From: Monarcha castaneiventris obscurior
Taxonomy: Eukaryota > Chordata > Aves > Passeriformes > Monarchidae
Direction: 5' to 3'
Length of the DNA stretch: 64,000 nucleotides
NCBI GenBank assembly: GCA_026261815.1
Contig: JAMPIT010000884.1
Span: 10,243,001-10,307,000 of the forward strand
The notes beneath the pieces were generated by a model that ran no database searches, was not told where the DNA came from, and saw nothing but the letters and a program-made list of their open reading frames with translations. Made by a program: the position numbers and the translations under genes. Positions 46,801 to 61,342 of this stretch are shown in pieces. Position 1 is the first letter of the stretch; each line of letters opens with the position of its first letter.

Positions 46801-49800
46801 GGGTGAGATCTGAACTAATGACCATTGTGGGAAAAGGTCCTGCAATTCATTCCCTGCTCTACACACCAACCCGCTCTTTTGCACATTTCAGATTAACCTT
46901 ACTACAGAACATGTCTTTGTATAACGCTGTGGAGTTTTGCTCATCGCAGCATGTAAGTTACTGCTGGCTGGGGCTAGGAGCAGGGCTACTCCAGGAGCAT
47001 ACCAGAGACAAAATACAGAGTAATAACGGCCTCCTTGGAGAGGTCTCTCCACTGTGTTCCAGTTAGGAACATCCTCAATTACTGCCCATATTAGGGGCAT
47101 ATCATCTTCTCTTCCATTAAAGTTTAGCTGCATTGCCTCACAAATTATTGGAAAAGAAAACCAAAGTGCCATCCATTTATGGCCACATATCTTCCTCCCC
47201 TTGCACCCCTGCAAAAGCCACCTCACAAAACTTGCTTATGCAGGTATGATGGTTCCCAGCTCTTGGAAGGGGCCTCGTGTGCATGTCAAGAGAGGTGAGA
47301 GGAAGTTGTGTCCTCAGGTTGCAAAGGGGAAGCCTGAAGGGTGTTCTTCTCCTTGCCTTATTGGTTTGGAAGCAGAGGGAGAGGGGAAGAAGGTTTTTCC
47401 TGATTCTAGCACATCTCCCTAGCTCATCCTAGTGGAAGTACACATGCTTGTGGTTCATCCTCACAAATGCCATGTCAAGCCCTGGGCCAATACAAACACC
47501 AAGTCTGTCTTCAGTATATGCAGGGAAAAAAATACAGTTCCAGCTCACTCCAGATTAGAGTGTGTTTGCAGAGAAAGGGAGGAAGTGAGGAGGGCTCTGA
47601 TAGATGTAGCTGAGTAATGCTGATCTCTGCCCTTAATAGGTCCTGTTGTAGAGGGCACAGGTATTTCCCTTGTGCTTTCAAGTTGAGTATAATACAAATA
47701 AAAAGGTTTTCAAACATACCAGGAAAAGATCTCAAAGGAACATATCTTAATTCAGTGGGATAAGAGGTTTGGTAGGACTGCCAGCATGCCCGGTGAGCTG
47801 AGGGAGATATAAGTGCCTTAGGCCACTGCCAGTGTGAAATCTCCAGTATTCATTCCTGACAAAGACATGGAAACAAGAAACATGAGAGTTTTTGATTTTG
47901 TCTTTAAAATATTCCCATGTTGTAAAAACCTGCAAAACTTCCTCCATTGTCAGGTGTTGGTAAAAATGTTCAAACCCAACTTTAAAATAGACTGAAGCCT
48001 TGCAATCTTTTTTGTTTTCTTGTGCCTGGAGAGCCAGCGCTATTTCTGCATGAAGCAGAAATAGCATGAAAAAAATACAAGTTGATCAAAGCAAGAACTT
48101 TGCAAGAAAGGCAGCAACTGAAATGGATCCTGTTTGATCGCCGCTGAAGACTTGATGGAGGAAAAAAAAAAGAGAGAGAAAAGTTAACTTATTTTGCAGG
48201 TGGTCAGTCACAAAAAATGAGATCAAAAACAAGAGAGATCATATAAATTAATAAATTATGCATAGCAATTAGTTTGCCAAGCATCAATCCATGCAGTTTT
48301 CATAAAGAATAAAGATCCTAGCCCAGTCTCCTGGCTTGGTAATTACATTGTCCCTAATTAAATTTTCCCTTCAGTTCAGCATTATGTATGTATCTTCCTC
48401 TCTGAAAACTGTCTGACAAACCTAAAACCTGCCACTTTCCTTTCAATTCTGGGTAGTAGCTTTGGGTTTTGCTACAGGACTCATTATTCCTCTACCCAAA
48501 AAGGCTTCATATTTCTTAGCATAAATGAAAGGAGCTCAAGCCACAGCATTGCTAAATCTAAAATTTCTAAGGTTTTCATACAATTAAATATCTTACTGCC
48601 CTGGAGTGAAAAGTTTTAGCCATGTCAAACTCCACCCAAATCAGTCCAGAAAGGACACTGACTTCATCCAGCCTTCAAAAGCTGCTGCAGAGGTTTTCAT
48701 CGTTAGTTGAATTTCAGCCAGGCTACCCTCTGCAGCTAATGCTTCCTGATGCTGGGCTGGGGATTATCCTCATGGCTCAACCCCAGGTTTTGGAGACAGC
48801 CACAAACATTTCCAAAGCAGCTTAAGGCTGTTCCTGCAGCTCCACCTTTTGGGAGCTGGGGATCAACCAGGCTGCTTGAGATGGTGATTTCTTTTCAAAA
48901 AAACAATGTAACCTTGTTGTATTTGTGGCTGACATTAATCTCTAAAATATAAAGAATGAAACACCTCGGAGATTTTAAAGATGCATTGATTCCTCACAGA
49001 AAGCTCTATAATGTGTTAGGCTGGAGATATTTTTATTCTGAATAGCTTCTGAAGCCTGCTCAGCATCAACAAAAAACCTGATTTATCCATGTACTTGTAA
49101 CAAGAATGTTTCCTTTCATCCTTTCTGCTTAAGATTCACTTGGATTCTTTGTCCTGGATTGAGAGGTGCCTTAAATACACCATGTCAAATATGACAGTAT
49201 CTGGTCCACATCAAATTCAATACTAGTCTTGTATGTTTGAGATGGATTTGGTTTCTAATCCTCCACTTGCAGCCTCAGAATACACTGCAGCCCAAAGACT
49301 TCATGTCATGAGGTGTCAAGTACCCTCAGCACTGTTAGGTAATTTCTGTGCTCCAGTGAGAGGTCAGATTATCCTGTCCCTTTTTGAGAGAGCCCAGCAC
49401 ACAGCATGAGGAGATGCTATCCTGTGTTGGTGGACTGAAGACATTTGAAACATGCAGAAAGCATCCTGGATGCCATAAACTTCCAAAAGACTTAGATCTG
49501 GACTACAGCACAAGTCTACCTCTGCTGGAAAAAGCAGGGATATGTTGGTGACTGACAAAGGGACTGATCCAGAGTCATTGGAAGTTATGTTACATATGCC
49601 TTACACTGGGACTTGAACCAAGCCTGTGGTGGGTTTTAAGATGAAAAGATATTGTGGCAGCCAAAAGTGACCTTTTGAGAAAAGAACCCCCCTGAAAATA
49701 TGGCCTCACTTGTTGGTTCTAGGAACTGGGGGGATGAATGAAAAAACTAGCAACTCACAGCTCAACTACATAAACCCCTTTTTACCTCTGTTCGCTCTTC

Positions 49801-52800
49801 CACCATGGATTAAGTTGCTTTGATGAATATCAGACATGTATTTGCCTTTCATTACTGATCACGTTCTAAACCTTGCCCTAGACTTAGCCTCACTGTTTCA
49901 GACTACTGAATATTATATGTGCACAGGAGCAATTTGGTGTATATAATGATAGGCATGATTGTGAAATTGGTTTCCAGTGTCTTTGAGGCTGCATCCCTGC
50001 AGAATTGCAATTAAACACTTGACAAACCACAAGGCTATGCTAATCCCACTTCAAAAATCTCTGATGGCAAGGACAGCAGTCTGCCTTCCTTCTCCATTGA
50101 AAGATGGGGAGACCCAGCATTACTCAGGTTCTTAAAAATACTCTTTCTCGCCTTTGGTTCGGTGGCTCCTGTTTCAGCTGTAACATTCTGCCCGAGTTGG
50201 CCATTGCTGTGTAACAAGCTCCTCTTTGTTCAGCCCTGCTACCTCATTTCTTTCTATTAGCCTTTAATCCCTGTCAGGGTTTCACCTTTGCAGCAATGAG
50301 GTCACAGCTCATGTTGATTGGGAAAGGAAATCCTGATGATTGTTGCTGACAGAAAGCTGATAATGCTGGTTTGGGCAGCAATAAATTCTCAGTGTCTAAA
50401 TGAAGACTAATCTCTGAGCCAGAAATCACCTCTTTCAGTAGTTTTTTTGGGCCTCATTCACAAATATTTTCCCATGCTCAAGCTGCCTGACCTTTGGGGC
50501 ATTCAATGCACCTATGTTATTGTGCAGAACTGTTTTCCAGGGATCAAAATAAGCAGCCATCTATCAGTGAGAGGCAGGTGAAGTTATGAAATAAATCAAA
50601 AATTTTATCCTCATTGGGAATGCAGCACTGGAATGCAGTCTGTAGCTTCTGCAACCCAAGTGCCAAATTGTTCTCTGCTGCTGAGCCATTCCATCCTGTC
50701 AGCATTTTCATTTCTTCAAATGACTGGTGTTGTTAGGACCACTTCTTTTTATTTTTTCAGGACAAAAGCACAACATGCAGAGAGAGAAAAAAATGAAAAA
50801 GGGGTGAGCAGGAGTGGTTTGTATTGTTAAGTTCATTCACTTAATCACTCAAAGAGTGATTCAATACAGTTTTTAAATAAGCCTGAGCAGTGCAGATGCT
50901 TCTTTTATAACATCATAAACCCTTTTTTTGGTATGGTTCACTAGCTTAAACCAAGTGTGGCCAATGAACTGGTCCTTCCCTGCTGCAGTAACCATCACGT
51001 GCAAACTCCTTGCACCTCCTGCAAGGACACAGCTCCTTGCTGGCAGGGAGCAGCAGGGAAGATCACCAATGGTTGGACAAGAAGAACTCTCCTGGAAATC
51101 CAAAAATTCAAATAATTGACAATACTGCCAAAACCTTATCTTCTACACATTATATTGTCTTTTTCTTTCTGTTCCTCCTGCTGTTCCCCAAAACACATGT
51201 TCTATCAACACACTGCAATCTAATCTCCTCCTAGTGTCTTGTCTACCTACCAGAGCCTCAGTTCCCCCAAATGCAGCTGCTTTGTGCACTTACTCACTCC
51301 TGGACAGCCATATCCAGGCTCAGTGCTCCAAGATATGAGAAGTTGGTGGCTGAAGGCTCTGGCTCCCTCCCTGCCAGCCCAGCCTGGCTATTGTTTTTGT
51401 CTCTCAGCAAGCTGTACTCACCCCTTTGATCAAAATAACCCTGGACTCTGGTCTGAATGCAGATTTGAACTTTACAAATTGGGCTTTCTCAACTAACAAA
51501 GTGGGCATTTTACTCCCTCCCTGCAGTAACAGAACTTCCTGCTGCAACACACAGCTGGTAGCATTTTAGTCAGGCAATCCCTATGTAATCCATTATAATT
51601 TTTTTTCTTTCTTCCACAGTGTGTTGGTCTTCCCAATGGCAAAAATCCACTATGGTCAAAATTCTTTCTAAATACAGGCTCCAGCAAGGTCCTGAAGGGA
51701 GCAATTCAGATACCTGAACACAGATGTGCAGTAAGTGATTTGGACTAGCCATGATACCCACACCAGGCTGGCAGAGGTGATGCAGCTGTGGAAGATACAC
51801 ACGTTTCCAGAGGGACAGCCAGAGCCCAGGTAGGCTGTAAAAGAGCTTTGACAAGATCTCAGCTAGTTTCAGATACCTGAGCCTGTCCAGGCAGCCCTGT
51901 GCCATCAGAGGGACAGTGCTTCTGTGCTCATTATCAGAATAGTTAAGTTTGGGCCATATACTATCAAGGTTCAAAAATTAATCATTTCATGATGTATAGA
52001 AACCATCACTTCAGTGTTTGTACTGGTATTCCCATCTTTGCAAGGACAAATCTCAGAATGTTTGTATGCTAATCCTTATGCCTACAGGTAACTACTTTAT
52101 GTATCTTATACATGTCTGCATCTGTCTGCATGTATCAGATTTTCCAATCCCTCTGTCAACTAAATCTAATGGCCTGTGGGTTAAACTCTTTGGAGGAGAA
52201 AGGGAAACTTTGTTCCTTGAATTGTTTTGACTTCAGGATTCTCTCCTATCTTGGTTTAGCAAAAACTCTAGCATTAGATAGACTTTGTATACAAGAAATT
52301 TTTCATTAGAGGAATTTAACTGGACTAAGATTCATAAACCTGCCGCACATCTGCAGTCAAGCCACATTTTCTTCACACATCCACATCCCACTGTCAGGGG
52401 CAGCTCAGGAGCTCAAGGACAGCAACAAACACCTGTGGGGCAGACCAGTGCTCTGTCTGGTCTGCTCTGGAGTGTGAGCAGATACCTGGAAAATGCTTAA
52501 GTAAACTGAGCCCAGGGCCCAGGGAAGGGCTGTCCTTGGAACAGAGGATGAGGAGCCAGTACACCAAAAGGAGAGACCCGGTGTCTCCTTAGGCTGGGAG
52601 AGCAGCACCACAGCAAGGGTAAAACCAAGGAAAGCTGCTGCAATATGGAGAGCAGAACTGCTGGTCTACTCGACCTGGTTTCCATTACATGCCTGGGATG
52701 AGGTGAAATTCCTTAAATGCAAGAATATTATCTCTGCAAAGATTGGGGTGGATGGTCTGGCTCTTGTTTCTGCCCTTGATTTGTCAGCCCTGAGATGCTG

Positions 52801-55800
52801 GTAAGACAAAATACTGCAGAAATGCATGAGGAAATACACTGCAGTGTAAAAATCAGACTCAGTGGGACCACAGCATCATTCCTCCCACAGTCCCAGGGCT
52901 TTGCTCCAGATTGACTCCTCTGGTTTGTGCTGGCTCCTTTGAGCATCTGACCATGTTCTGCCATACTGCACAGCTCCATCTCACCAGAGCAGAAAAAAGG
53001 TACATCCTGGAAGGGAGATGTGTGTGGAGATACACTAATTGCTGATGGATGAATTCCCAGGGGATGGCACTTACTTCTCCCAGACCAGATCAAGCTTCCT
53101 TCCATGCATTGCAAACAGCTTTTTGTGTGCATCCCTTTACCAGCAGCTTTTAACAGCAAACAAACTATCCTGCTTTTCTTACAGATCTTCTGCTAAAAAG
53201 AACATGTATTATGGTTTTTAAGTCAGTTTGTTTTGTCGACTTTTTAAAGATTTTTATTTTATATATCAGCATTAAAAAAAGCTAAACAAAAAGTAATCAT
53301 AAGATTGCTGAAACACATATCTAACCCATCCAAACTGGCATCCTGACTCTTACCACAAGTTAAAAAAAAAAAAAAAAGGCAGCTGAAGGCATGGAAAACC
53401 CCTTTAAGGAAGAAAAACTGGGATGTTAAGTACAGGTCTACTATTGTGCAATGTCATTTTAATCCAGTTACACAACTGGAACCATGTGAAGTCACACAGC
53501 TTCTCCAGCTTTGCTCCAAATTCATTACTTCCATTTCAAAATGTAATCTCAAAGTAAGCACAGTCACAGCTCTGTGCTGCTCTGCTGGGTAGGATACCTT
53601 TAATCTCTCAAGCAGTATAGCTGAAGGCAGACTCTTGCAGCAGAATAGCCTGAATGCTGCATTTACATGGCCACCTGTGGAACAGAATCGCCTTGAGTTT
53701 GGGAGATTTAGTATAAATAAATGCTCTTTCTTGAACACAGTTAATTTCATCAGCATTATAATGCCATTGGCTGCAGACACTTTTCCTTCAAACTCCGTTT
53801 TCCATTCTAAAATTTATCATCTTTTTATTACCTTTTTGTTCAAAGTTTGTATGACAACTAGGACCAGGCCCCCTTCAGAATATTTGGTTTATTCTAGAGG
53901 TGACATATAATTAGTGTAATCTAGTGCCTGAGAAGCAAAGGGCCTGGCACACCTGACAAACTGGGTTCCCCAGAGAACTGAGAGGCTGCAGAGATGCCTG
54001 ACCCATGAATCCCTCATGACCCAAGGCAGGAGGTGGGAATTTTGAAGGTCATGTTGACACTTCAGGGCATGATCTTTGGCAGAGAATTGCTAATGAAAAC
54101 TTAAAATGTTTCAATACCAAAGAGCCTTGGTGAGATATGATGGTTTCACCTAAAACAGCTGTGTACCTAAATTCTACCTGCTTAAAAAGAAGCTGCTGAA
54201 GCCTAAGGTATCCCTCTTGTCCAAGCATTTTCAGACTGTTGGTTTTCAAGACTGTCAGTTCTTGTACCATTATGGATTTTCTTGGAGATGGAAGAAGTCC
54301 ACCTGGGAACTAGGGAGCACTTGCTCAGTATGCCAGGAACAAAAAATAACAAAAATGGATAAATCCATGCATGCTTTAATATAGAAACAGTGCAAATTTA
54401 GACTATTCCTTAGCTACAGGTAGCACACCATCTGCTCCTCCATGGCAGGAGGCATGTTTACCCTTCCCCCTCTTCTGGCACCCATCAGCTCAGGTCAACA
54501 CTCACTCTGATTTGCCACAACCTTCTGTTTGAGAACATCAGCCTTGTTTAGGCTAAGAAACAAAAACTGGCTTGAGATACAGAAAATTTCTTTCCAAACA
54601 CTTAAGTTTTTGCCAAAATCCTAGTGCTGGAATAAGTACCATGTAACAGAGCATATTGAGGAGAAGCTGAACACAGTTCATCCTATAAAGGAGAGAAGAC
54701 AAGCTTGGAGTTTGCCTTTTGCTATCAATTACCGCATTTTTCCTCTTTTGCAGCTCAGGGTGCTTTTAATCTGTGCAGCAATTTCCATTCTTACAAACAT
54801 ACCTTAGATTAAAAACAAAACAAAACAGTGTTCTTTTAGGTAATTTAGAAAATGGTTTCAGTTCCATCTCCATTTTCTGCAGAAATTACCTAGTCTAAAT
54901 GGATGGGGCAGGTTTTAAAAAAATTTACCCAGGCTGTACGATCTAGGAGGCTCACAATGTGACATGATTGTTTTTTAAGTTTTGTTATAACATCTTAATC
55001 CCTAGGATGCAATAGATAGTGCTACCTGCTTCACGTCCATTAGATGGGTCTTCCTAGTCATCACCCTCAGCAAGTTTTGCAGCTTGGGACAGACAGACCC
55101 CAGAAGAAAAAAGTACCAGATCTCCCCAGTCTATGCAGAAGGGGTAAAGCTGTATTTCCTGGGATGCCACCCAGGTTCAAGCCACCAATTGGTAAGAAGT
55201 CCCCATTTTGAATTGCACAAAGAACATGACTGTGTTTGGACTGTGCTAAGCGGGTCGCACATAAATGAACCTCTCAATTCCCTCTGAGGCATCAGAAGTA
55301 ACAGGATTACCCACATGGGCATTTCAGTTTGCCCATTACTGCACTCCTGAAGTTCATCTCCCAGGTTGTCTCCAGCTACTGTACACCTTGGCTTATACTG
55401 CAAAGAGATCACAGAGTAACAGCTGGATTCAACCTGGGTGAAACTAAAGCAAGATGCATTTCAAGAGGGCACCTATTGTGCTTCAGCCTCATGAATGTTC
55501 AGCACTATTGATCAGACTAGACCTTTTTTAGGGAAAGCCCCTCTGCCTGGAGAGCTTGTGTGTTTGTGGGAAGTAAACATCAACTCCTTGTCCTCAACTT
55601 CTTCAGTCTCCAGATGTGATCCTTTTATGCTTTACTGCTTGCTAGTGTAGACAGAGCCTACACATCTTGCTCAAGGGCATAGGGAGCATCAAGGGCAGTG
55701 TGATGACAAAGCTCAGCCCTCCCGTGCTGCTTCTTGAGGCATGTAACAATTACATGTACAGCTATAACCTACTGCAGCCAAGCATCTGGGGCTACTTATG

Positions 55801-58800
55801 GGCTTATATCAGGATGCACGTCTGACTTGCCACAAGCTGCAGTCAGACAAGACACCAGCCATCAGATGGGCCCATCCCTCTTGTCTTTCTTTCCTGCAGA
55901 AAAGTGCTTCTGTTTCCATCGATGAGCTCCACAGTGAGCCGGAACAATTCCACCCACTGGCTTCTGATAACACTTAGCCATGGATGCTGATACCACATGG
56001 CTAATAATAGGTCAGCAGGACAAATCCTGTGAGACTAGGAATAATACAGTTTGGTGCTGACAGGATAAGTGGCAGTATCACTTTTCAAGTGAGATTTATT
56101 GACTGCAAGCTCAAGACAGAGAGGATACAGCTCATTCATCAGTAACTTTCTTCCACTGTTAACAAGTGACTATTTGCTCTCCTGTGTAGGTTGGTTGTAT
56201 TTATTTGAATCATATCGCCTTGGACTCTTATAAAATACTGACGTTTCTATTCCTCAGTCCCAGCTGAAGGGTCAATACCATGCTCAATTTGCTGCGAGTT
56301 TTACATACATAATCTTTGGTTTAAATTTAAGGATGGGCAGTGGAAAAACACAATGTTACTTTCTAGCAAGTTCAGTATATTTTATTTTCATGTTCTAGTC
56401 AGGAAAGAATGGCATTAAAAAAAAAATGCCTTCTGTAAATACCTTAGCACATACTTTCTTATTTGTAATACAGCCAAATTTTGAGGAGATTAAGGGGTAG
56501 ATAATAAAAAGCATTGACATACCTAAATACCACAGAGAGCTAATTTGTCTTGACTCTTATGACAATGTCACTAGGCATCTGCAGATCTTTAGGAATCTGG
56601 CCATGTGGAAAACAGCTTTAGATCCATAGAGCCTGTCAAATATTTCTTGGGTTCCCCCATCTCAAGAGTTTAATTTTTGGTAAATAAAAAATACGGTTGA
56701 TATGTTACAGAGGATCTAATGCATTTAGCATTGTAGAAGAATCAAAAAGAAAACAGAGGGTGGGGAGAGAGCTAGCAAAAATGTTCAGTCATTAATGAAA
56801 TTCTCTGGTCAAAACTAATGGCAATGCTCCATGGACTTCAGGAAAGGAAATTCAGACCATGAACTACAACTCAAAGAGAATAAAAGAACTTGTGCAGGTA
56901 AGACACATGTGCAGTGTAACTTCAGAAACAGATGTTGAGGCAGACCCAAAGCTGCACTTACCCAAATGCTCCTTATTTGCAAATGAATTCAGTTTCATGA
57001 ACAATTACCAGCTACAGAATAGAGCAGTTTACATCAACCCAGTGGCTTACATGATATTCCAAAGAAACGCCAAAGTGCCTGGCAGGTGCCAAACAACTGT
57101 AGTGGGCAGGGAGGAAAATATGAATACCATTAGAATTGCAAAGGAGATGAAATAAGCAGAACATAGCTGCAGATAAACAGGCTGCTTTTACAAACTCCTT
57201 CAAAAAATCTGATGTAAACTCTTTCACATACTGCAAGTAAGTACATTCTTGGATTTGCTTTAATCTCACATATCTGAAACTTATAGCCTTGAGTGAGGTC
57301 CCTGTGGTTTGAAGGTGATTTGTTGAACTTATCTGTATCTGATAGCCCCCAACACTGTAAATTAGTCATGGCTAATTTGGTTATAGCTGTGTTTTATCTT
57401 TTTTTGTTGTTGTTATGACATTTTCTCTGTCCCACTCATAGGGAGAAAACTACTTCTCCCACCCCAAAAGTAGTTATTTGTCATTTTAAAGGCTTCTGAC
57501 AGTTCCAGGAAAGAAGGACATAGGGACCAAAAGCTGCAGGTGGGAGCACTACAGGGTACTGTGCCCTTGGACTGGCTCTGCAGGATCAAACCAACCCTTT
57601 GCAATACTCCCAGCTGAGGATATTCCACAGAAAGAGCCAATGGAAGCCACCCTGTGAGCACCTCCCCATCATACGGGGGCAGAGCTGTGCTCTCTGCTGA
57701 AGATACTTTCCCTTTAGACCTCCCCAGTAACCACTGCCACCTTGCAATGGTCCCAGACAGCCTTTCCACTCTTTCTGTCAAGTTTCTGGATTATGAATTT
57801 AAAACACTTCCAAAACCTCTTTTAACATTTTTATACAGCTAAAGATGCATATTGAAGACAAACCATTTAATAACTTTTCCATGTTCTCTCAAAGTGTCTG
57901 CCACCCAAGGGCTCAGCACAACTGGCTTTTATTTACAAAATATCAGAATGTGGGTTTTTCAGATAGCCATCTACATAATCTCCATAGACAGAAGGAATGC
58001 AGAAAACATGAAGAGGTTAAACACTTGCCCAAGTTCTCTTTGAAATGTTGTGGGCCTGATAAATCAAGAACTCTTCATTAACTTCAATGGACACCAATTT
58101 AGGCTTTTAATGTTATTGTCAGGAGATGAAACAAAAGTCAAAATGTCCTGACCCCAGTGCAGTTGCAGAGAGTAATTGGTTGATTCTGCTTTAGATCATT
58201 TTGCATCTCCCCAGCCCCTGAACCTCCTTGGCTGGCCCCAGAAAAACCACCCAGTGTGGATGCTGAAGGCTTGGCTATGGAGAGACTGTCAAGCTTTCTG
58301 CCAGTGTACGTGTGAAAGTCTTGTGTTCACACGGGTGCTGGCTGAAAACAGTTAGAGCTTTCTGTAAACCAATCCCTTTATCTTGCAGGTGCAGATTGTT
58401 ATGCAATATTGTTACGACACTGACTGAAGAAATATTTTGAAGTAAGTGTTGTAAGGTTCAGCCAATCCCTCTGAGAGGTGGATGAACAAGGAACCAGTAA
58501 CTTTATACCACTAAGATATATAAATGAGTTTGTATATTAATAAATGGCTCCATTCCTTCCTGGAGCGTGTTTATGTCACTTTCTCTCCGTCCATTGCACA
58601 ACAGCGACAACTCAGCCCTGCCTCAGCAGCCGAGCAGGTGGGAAGGCAGGTTGGGTACACTGAGCCCAGTGTGGAGCCCGTGCTGTGTGAGAGCAGAGGT
58701 ACAAGGACCCCTTCCAGGGCATTCCTCCCCTCTGTGGGTTCCCACAGCTGCACTCAGGCTGCTGGACATCCCTGGCTCTGAACAGCACATGGCCATCAGT

Positions 58801-60798
58801 CCAGCACCATGGCCTCTCCATTTCACCAGGTCATACCCAACCACCATGGAAATGAGGATGGACCAGGTAGGTCCCAGTCCCTCTTGCCAAACCCCTGCCT
58901 CCCTGTTTCAGAGGAGATGGGAGTCCAGAGAATGGACGGCTGAGCTTTGCTGCAGGGACACCAGAGTGGCTCTGCTGGCCAAACTCCTCATGGAACTGCT
59001 GTTCTCCCACTGCTCTCCCAACGGAAAGGTTCCTGCAGAGGTAGCCTCTATTCCAAGCATCAAATACAACACCACTGCTGAAGAGGGGTTTTCCAGATCC
59101 CACCTCAGCTCACCCCATGTGCCTGTTCAGAGTCCTTGTTCCCCTGCCCAGGTAAGCCCATCTCTGTGGAACTCAGGTTTAGCAGCTTTCTAACCCCGTC
59201 CCAGTAAGCAGTTCATCTGCAGATCTGGGAAATCTTGTGGGTTTAAGAGAGAAAAAAAGCAGCTCATTTTGTCAGTGCCCTTCAATGAGAGCAATCTTGT
59301 AGCCACCCACACCTATCAAATAACTGTGCTTGGCCAGTCATCAAAACCAAAGTCAAGCCTCAGCCACCTGTGATTTCAGTGTAGCCTTTGCCTGGGAGGA
59401 GCTCAGGGAAGCCCACATGTTCTCAGATTGCATTAATACTCCCTTTCCAGCTTGCTAACACAGATACTTCCCTGCCTTTTTCTGCCCATCTCACGCCCAT
59501 GACCACCTTCTCTGGTCTCCGTCTGACATAGAGGCAGCAGCTCCACAACACAGTAGCTTATGGGGGCAGAACATCTAATTTCTCTTTGACTGACACAGGC
59601 ATCTGTAGCTGAAATACTCTTTCCATGTTCCCAGCTGTTCTCCATCTGAGAAACTTAAGGAGAGGGAAGCGGCATAAGGGGTCAGGTGTAAATCTTACTC
59701 AGGGGAGAGGTAAAAAAGAATTGTAATCATAAACATTTAGAGAGTTTAGTAGCCAAAGGTACATGAGTTGGAAAGAACCAAGTTGCTTGTATGAGTTGAA
59801 GAAACATCACTAAAATCAATCAATGCATGTAATTCAAGACTAAATGAAACTCACTGTTGCTAAAGAAAGCAAAGTTTACCATGACTTGTTAACTGATGGG
59901 GTCTGATAAAAAAGAAGCATGAGATTTAATGGCTGCAAATGAAATCCCTAATCTGTAAGATGTGAGGTCCATCATAAGTTGAAGGCTAGACAGTCTATTT
60001 TTCTTCATGTTTTTGGCAGTTGTTTTACAAACTAGTTCATCCTCTTGATACCACAGAAAATCTGTTGTTTCCTGGTAGAGCTGGACAAATGGTCACCAGC
60101 TCAATAGGTACAAACGTACACAATTTTTCCACTTTGGGAGAGAAAAAACCCCAATTTTTTTCTAATTTCTAGCTTCTAGACAGCTGGCCACAGTTCAAGT
60201 ACCATTTAGTACTTCCTGGCTAGCCTTAGTTAAACACATATTTGTAATTTTCCAAACCTAAACTGTAGTTACAGAGTTATGATGGTATCCATTACAGTAG
60301 TGCTTTTTTATCATTATTACAATTTCTGCTCAAAATGTTGGCAGTATTAGGACAATTCAGCAGTGTGTAATTTAACTTACCTCACATCCAGAGGCAAGGG
60401 TGGTTGCTATGATCAGGTCCAAGATCAGTCATGGGCTGGGTTCAGATAAAGTTGTTTTTGGCTTTGCCTGAGTGGAGAAACCCAAAATCTTTTATCAGCT
60501 CTCCCCCACATCACTGTATGATCTGCATCAGATCTCACTCATGTGAGAGCCATCAGCTAATGACAAAACAAAAAAGCTTATCACCATCTTGGGTATCAAC
60601 CTGCAAGTGTTGCTCTGTGAGCATGGCCAGGCCAAGATACCCATCACCTAAGGTGTGATACACCACAGCTGCTTTCCTTTAATCCTTATTGGTTTTTACC
60701 TTTTTTTCTTTTATATATTCTCTGTATTCTTTTCACATATATTTGGAGCTCTGTAGCTCATTATTGCATTCATAGCTAGTTTTCCCAGTGGATTTCCA
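37843..60798. other. 23 kb of intergenic DNA with no gene recognised
   Basis: I searched both strands for exons, including the fibulin-1 3' exons that lie upstream of ATXN10 in mammals, and found none that hold up. There are no obvious CR1 or LTR copies. Notable sites are a 24-base T run (41001-41024), the X-box palindrome at 43240, an A run at 53361-53377, and a GC-richer segment at 58560-59190 with a 208-codon plus-strand frame of no recognisable family. Confidence 0.55.
43240..43253. promoter_or_regulatory. perfect RFX X-box-type palindrome
   Basis: GTTACCCTGGTAAC has two exact 6-bp inverted half-sites separated by CT, the optimal X-box (GTYRCC-N2-GGYRAC) bound by RFX-family factors. It is intergenic, about 8 kb upstream of ATXN10. 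Function is unproven. Confidence 0.55.
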
Positions 60799-61180
60799 TG
60801 CCCTTTCCCTAGTCAGGAAAACAAAACAAATTACAGAGCTCCAAGAACCAGGGGGTACAAGGCCCCTATCCTGTCTTTGTTCTTTCTGGAAACTAATGCT
60901 GAAAACAGCTCTTCAAGACATGTTTTCATAAACAAAGTACAACTAGTACCAAGGGGAGTGGGGGCTCCAGAGAAGGGGCTTGACCTGGGGGGAATTGCAT
61001 CACTGCTTGTCCTCCTAATTGGTACTTTCTATCAATTATGCTAATTTCCTAAAACCTATAAAAATGTATTCACCCCTGTGGGGGTGAACTTTTGTGGACA
61101 TTCTTCCATAACCGCCCCTGGAGCTCCAATAAAGATCCAATTTTATATTACCTCCTATACCAAAACTATATTGAGTTTCA
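60799..61180 (+). mobile_element. solo LTR with TATA box and poly(A) signal (382 bp)
   Basis: Starts TGCCCTTTCCC and ends GAGTTTCA. It is flanked by TTTCCA at 60793-60798 and 61181-61186. It has a TATAAAA box at 61057-61063, an inverted repeat CACCCCTGTGGGGGTG just downstream, and AATAAA at 61128-61133 followed by ~47 bp. This is the full promoter/terminator layout of a retroviral LTR with canonical TG...CA ends. No internal region is present. Confidence 0.85.
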
Positions 61181-61342
61181 TTTCCAGGTTTAAAAAGGCA
61201 TCACCTTCCATTTGATTTATTGGTTTTTAATTTAAATGGGGTGACTCCACTTCCATCCAAGCAATCCCAAAGCCAGACTTAAGCTATATGTGATCCTGAG
61301 GTAACTGTGCTTTGCCCTCTTGGGGTGTCAAACACCATTTAA

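Noticed and set aside
47747..48067. Minus-strand 106-codon frame with a segment resembling the fibulin-1 C-terminus (HVFV-NEYW)
   Set aside because: FBLN1 lies upstream of ATXN10 in mammals, so this was tempting. However, the match is about eight residues and needs a gap, the protein does not end there, and the strongly conserved residues before it are absent.
51570..51974. 134-codon minus-strand frame
   Set aside because: No recognisable family and no splice signals placing it in FBLN1 or ATXN10.
58567..59193. 208-codon plus-strand frame in GC-richer intergenic DNA
   Set aside because: Ser/Pro-rich without domains. A second frame is also open across part of it, which suggests GC-driven absence of stops.
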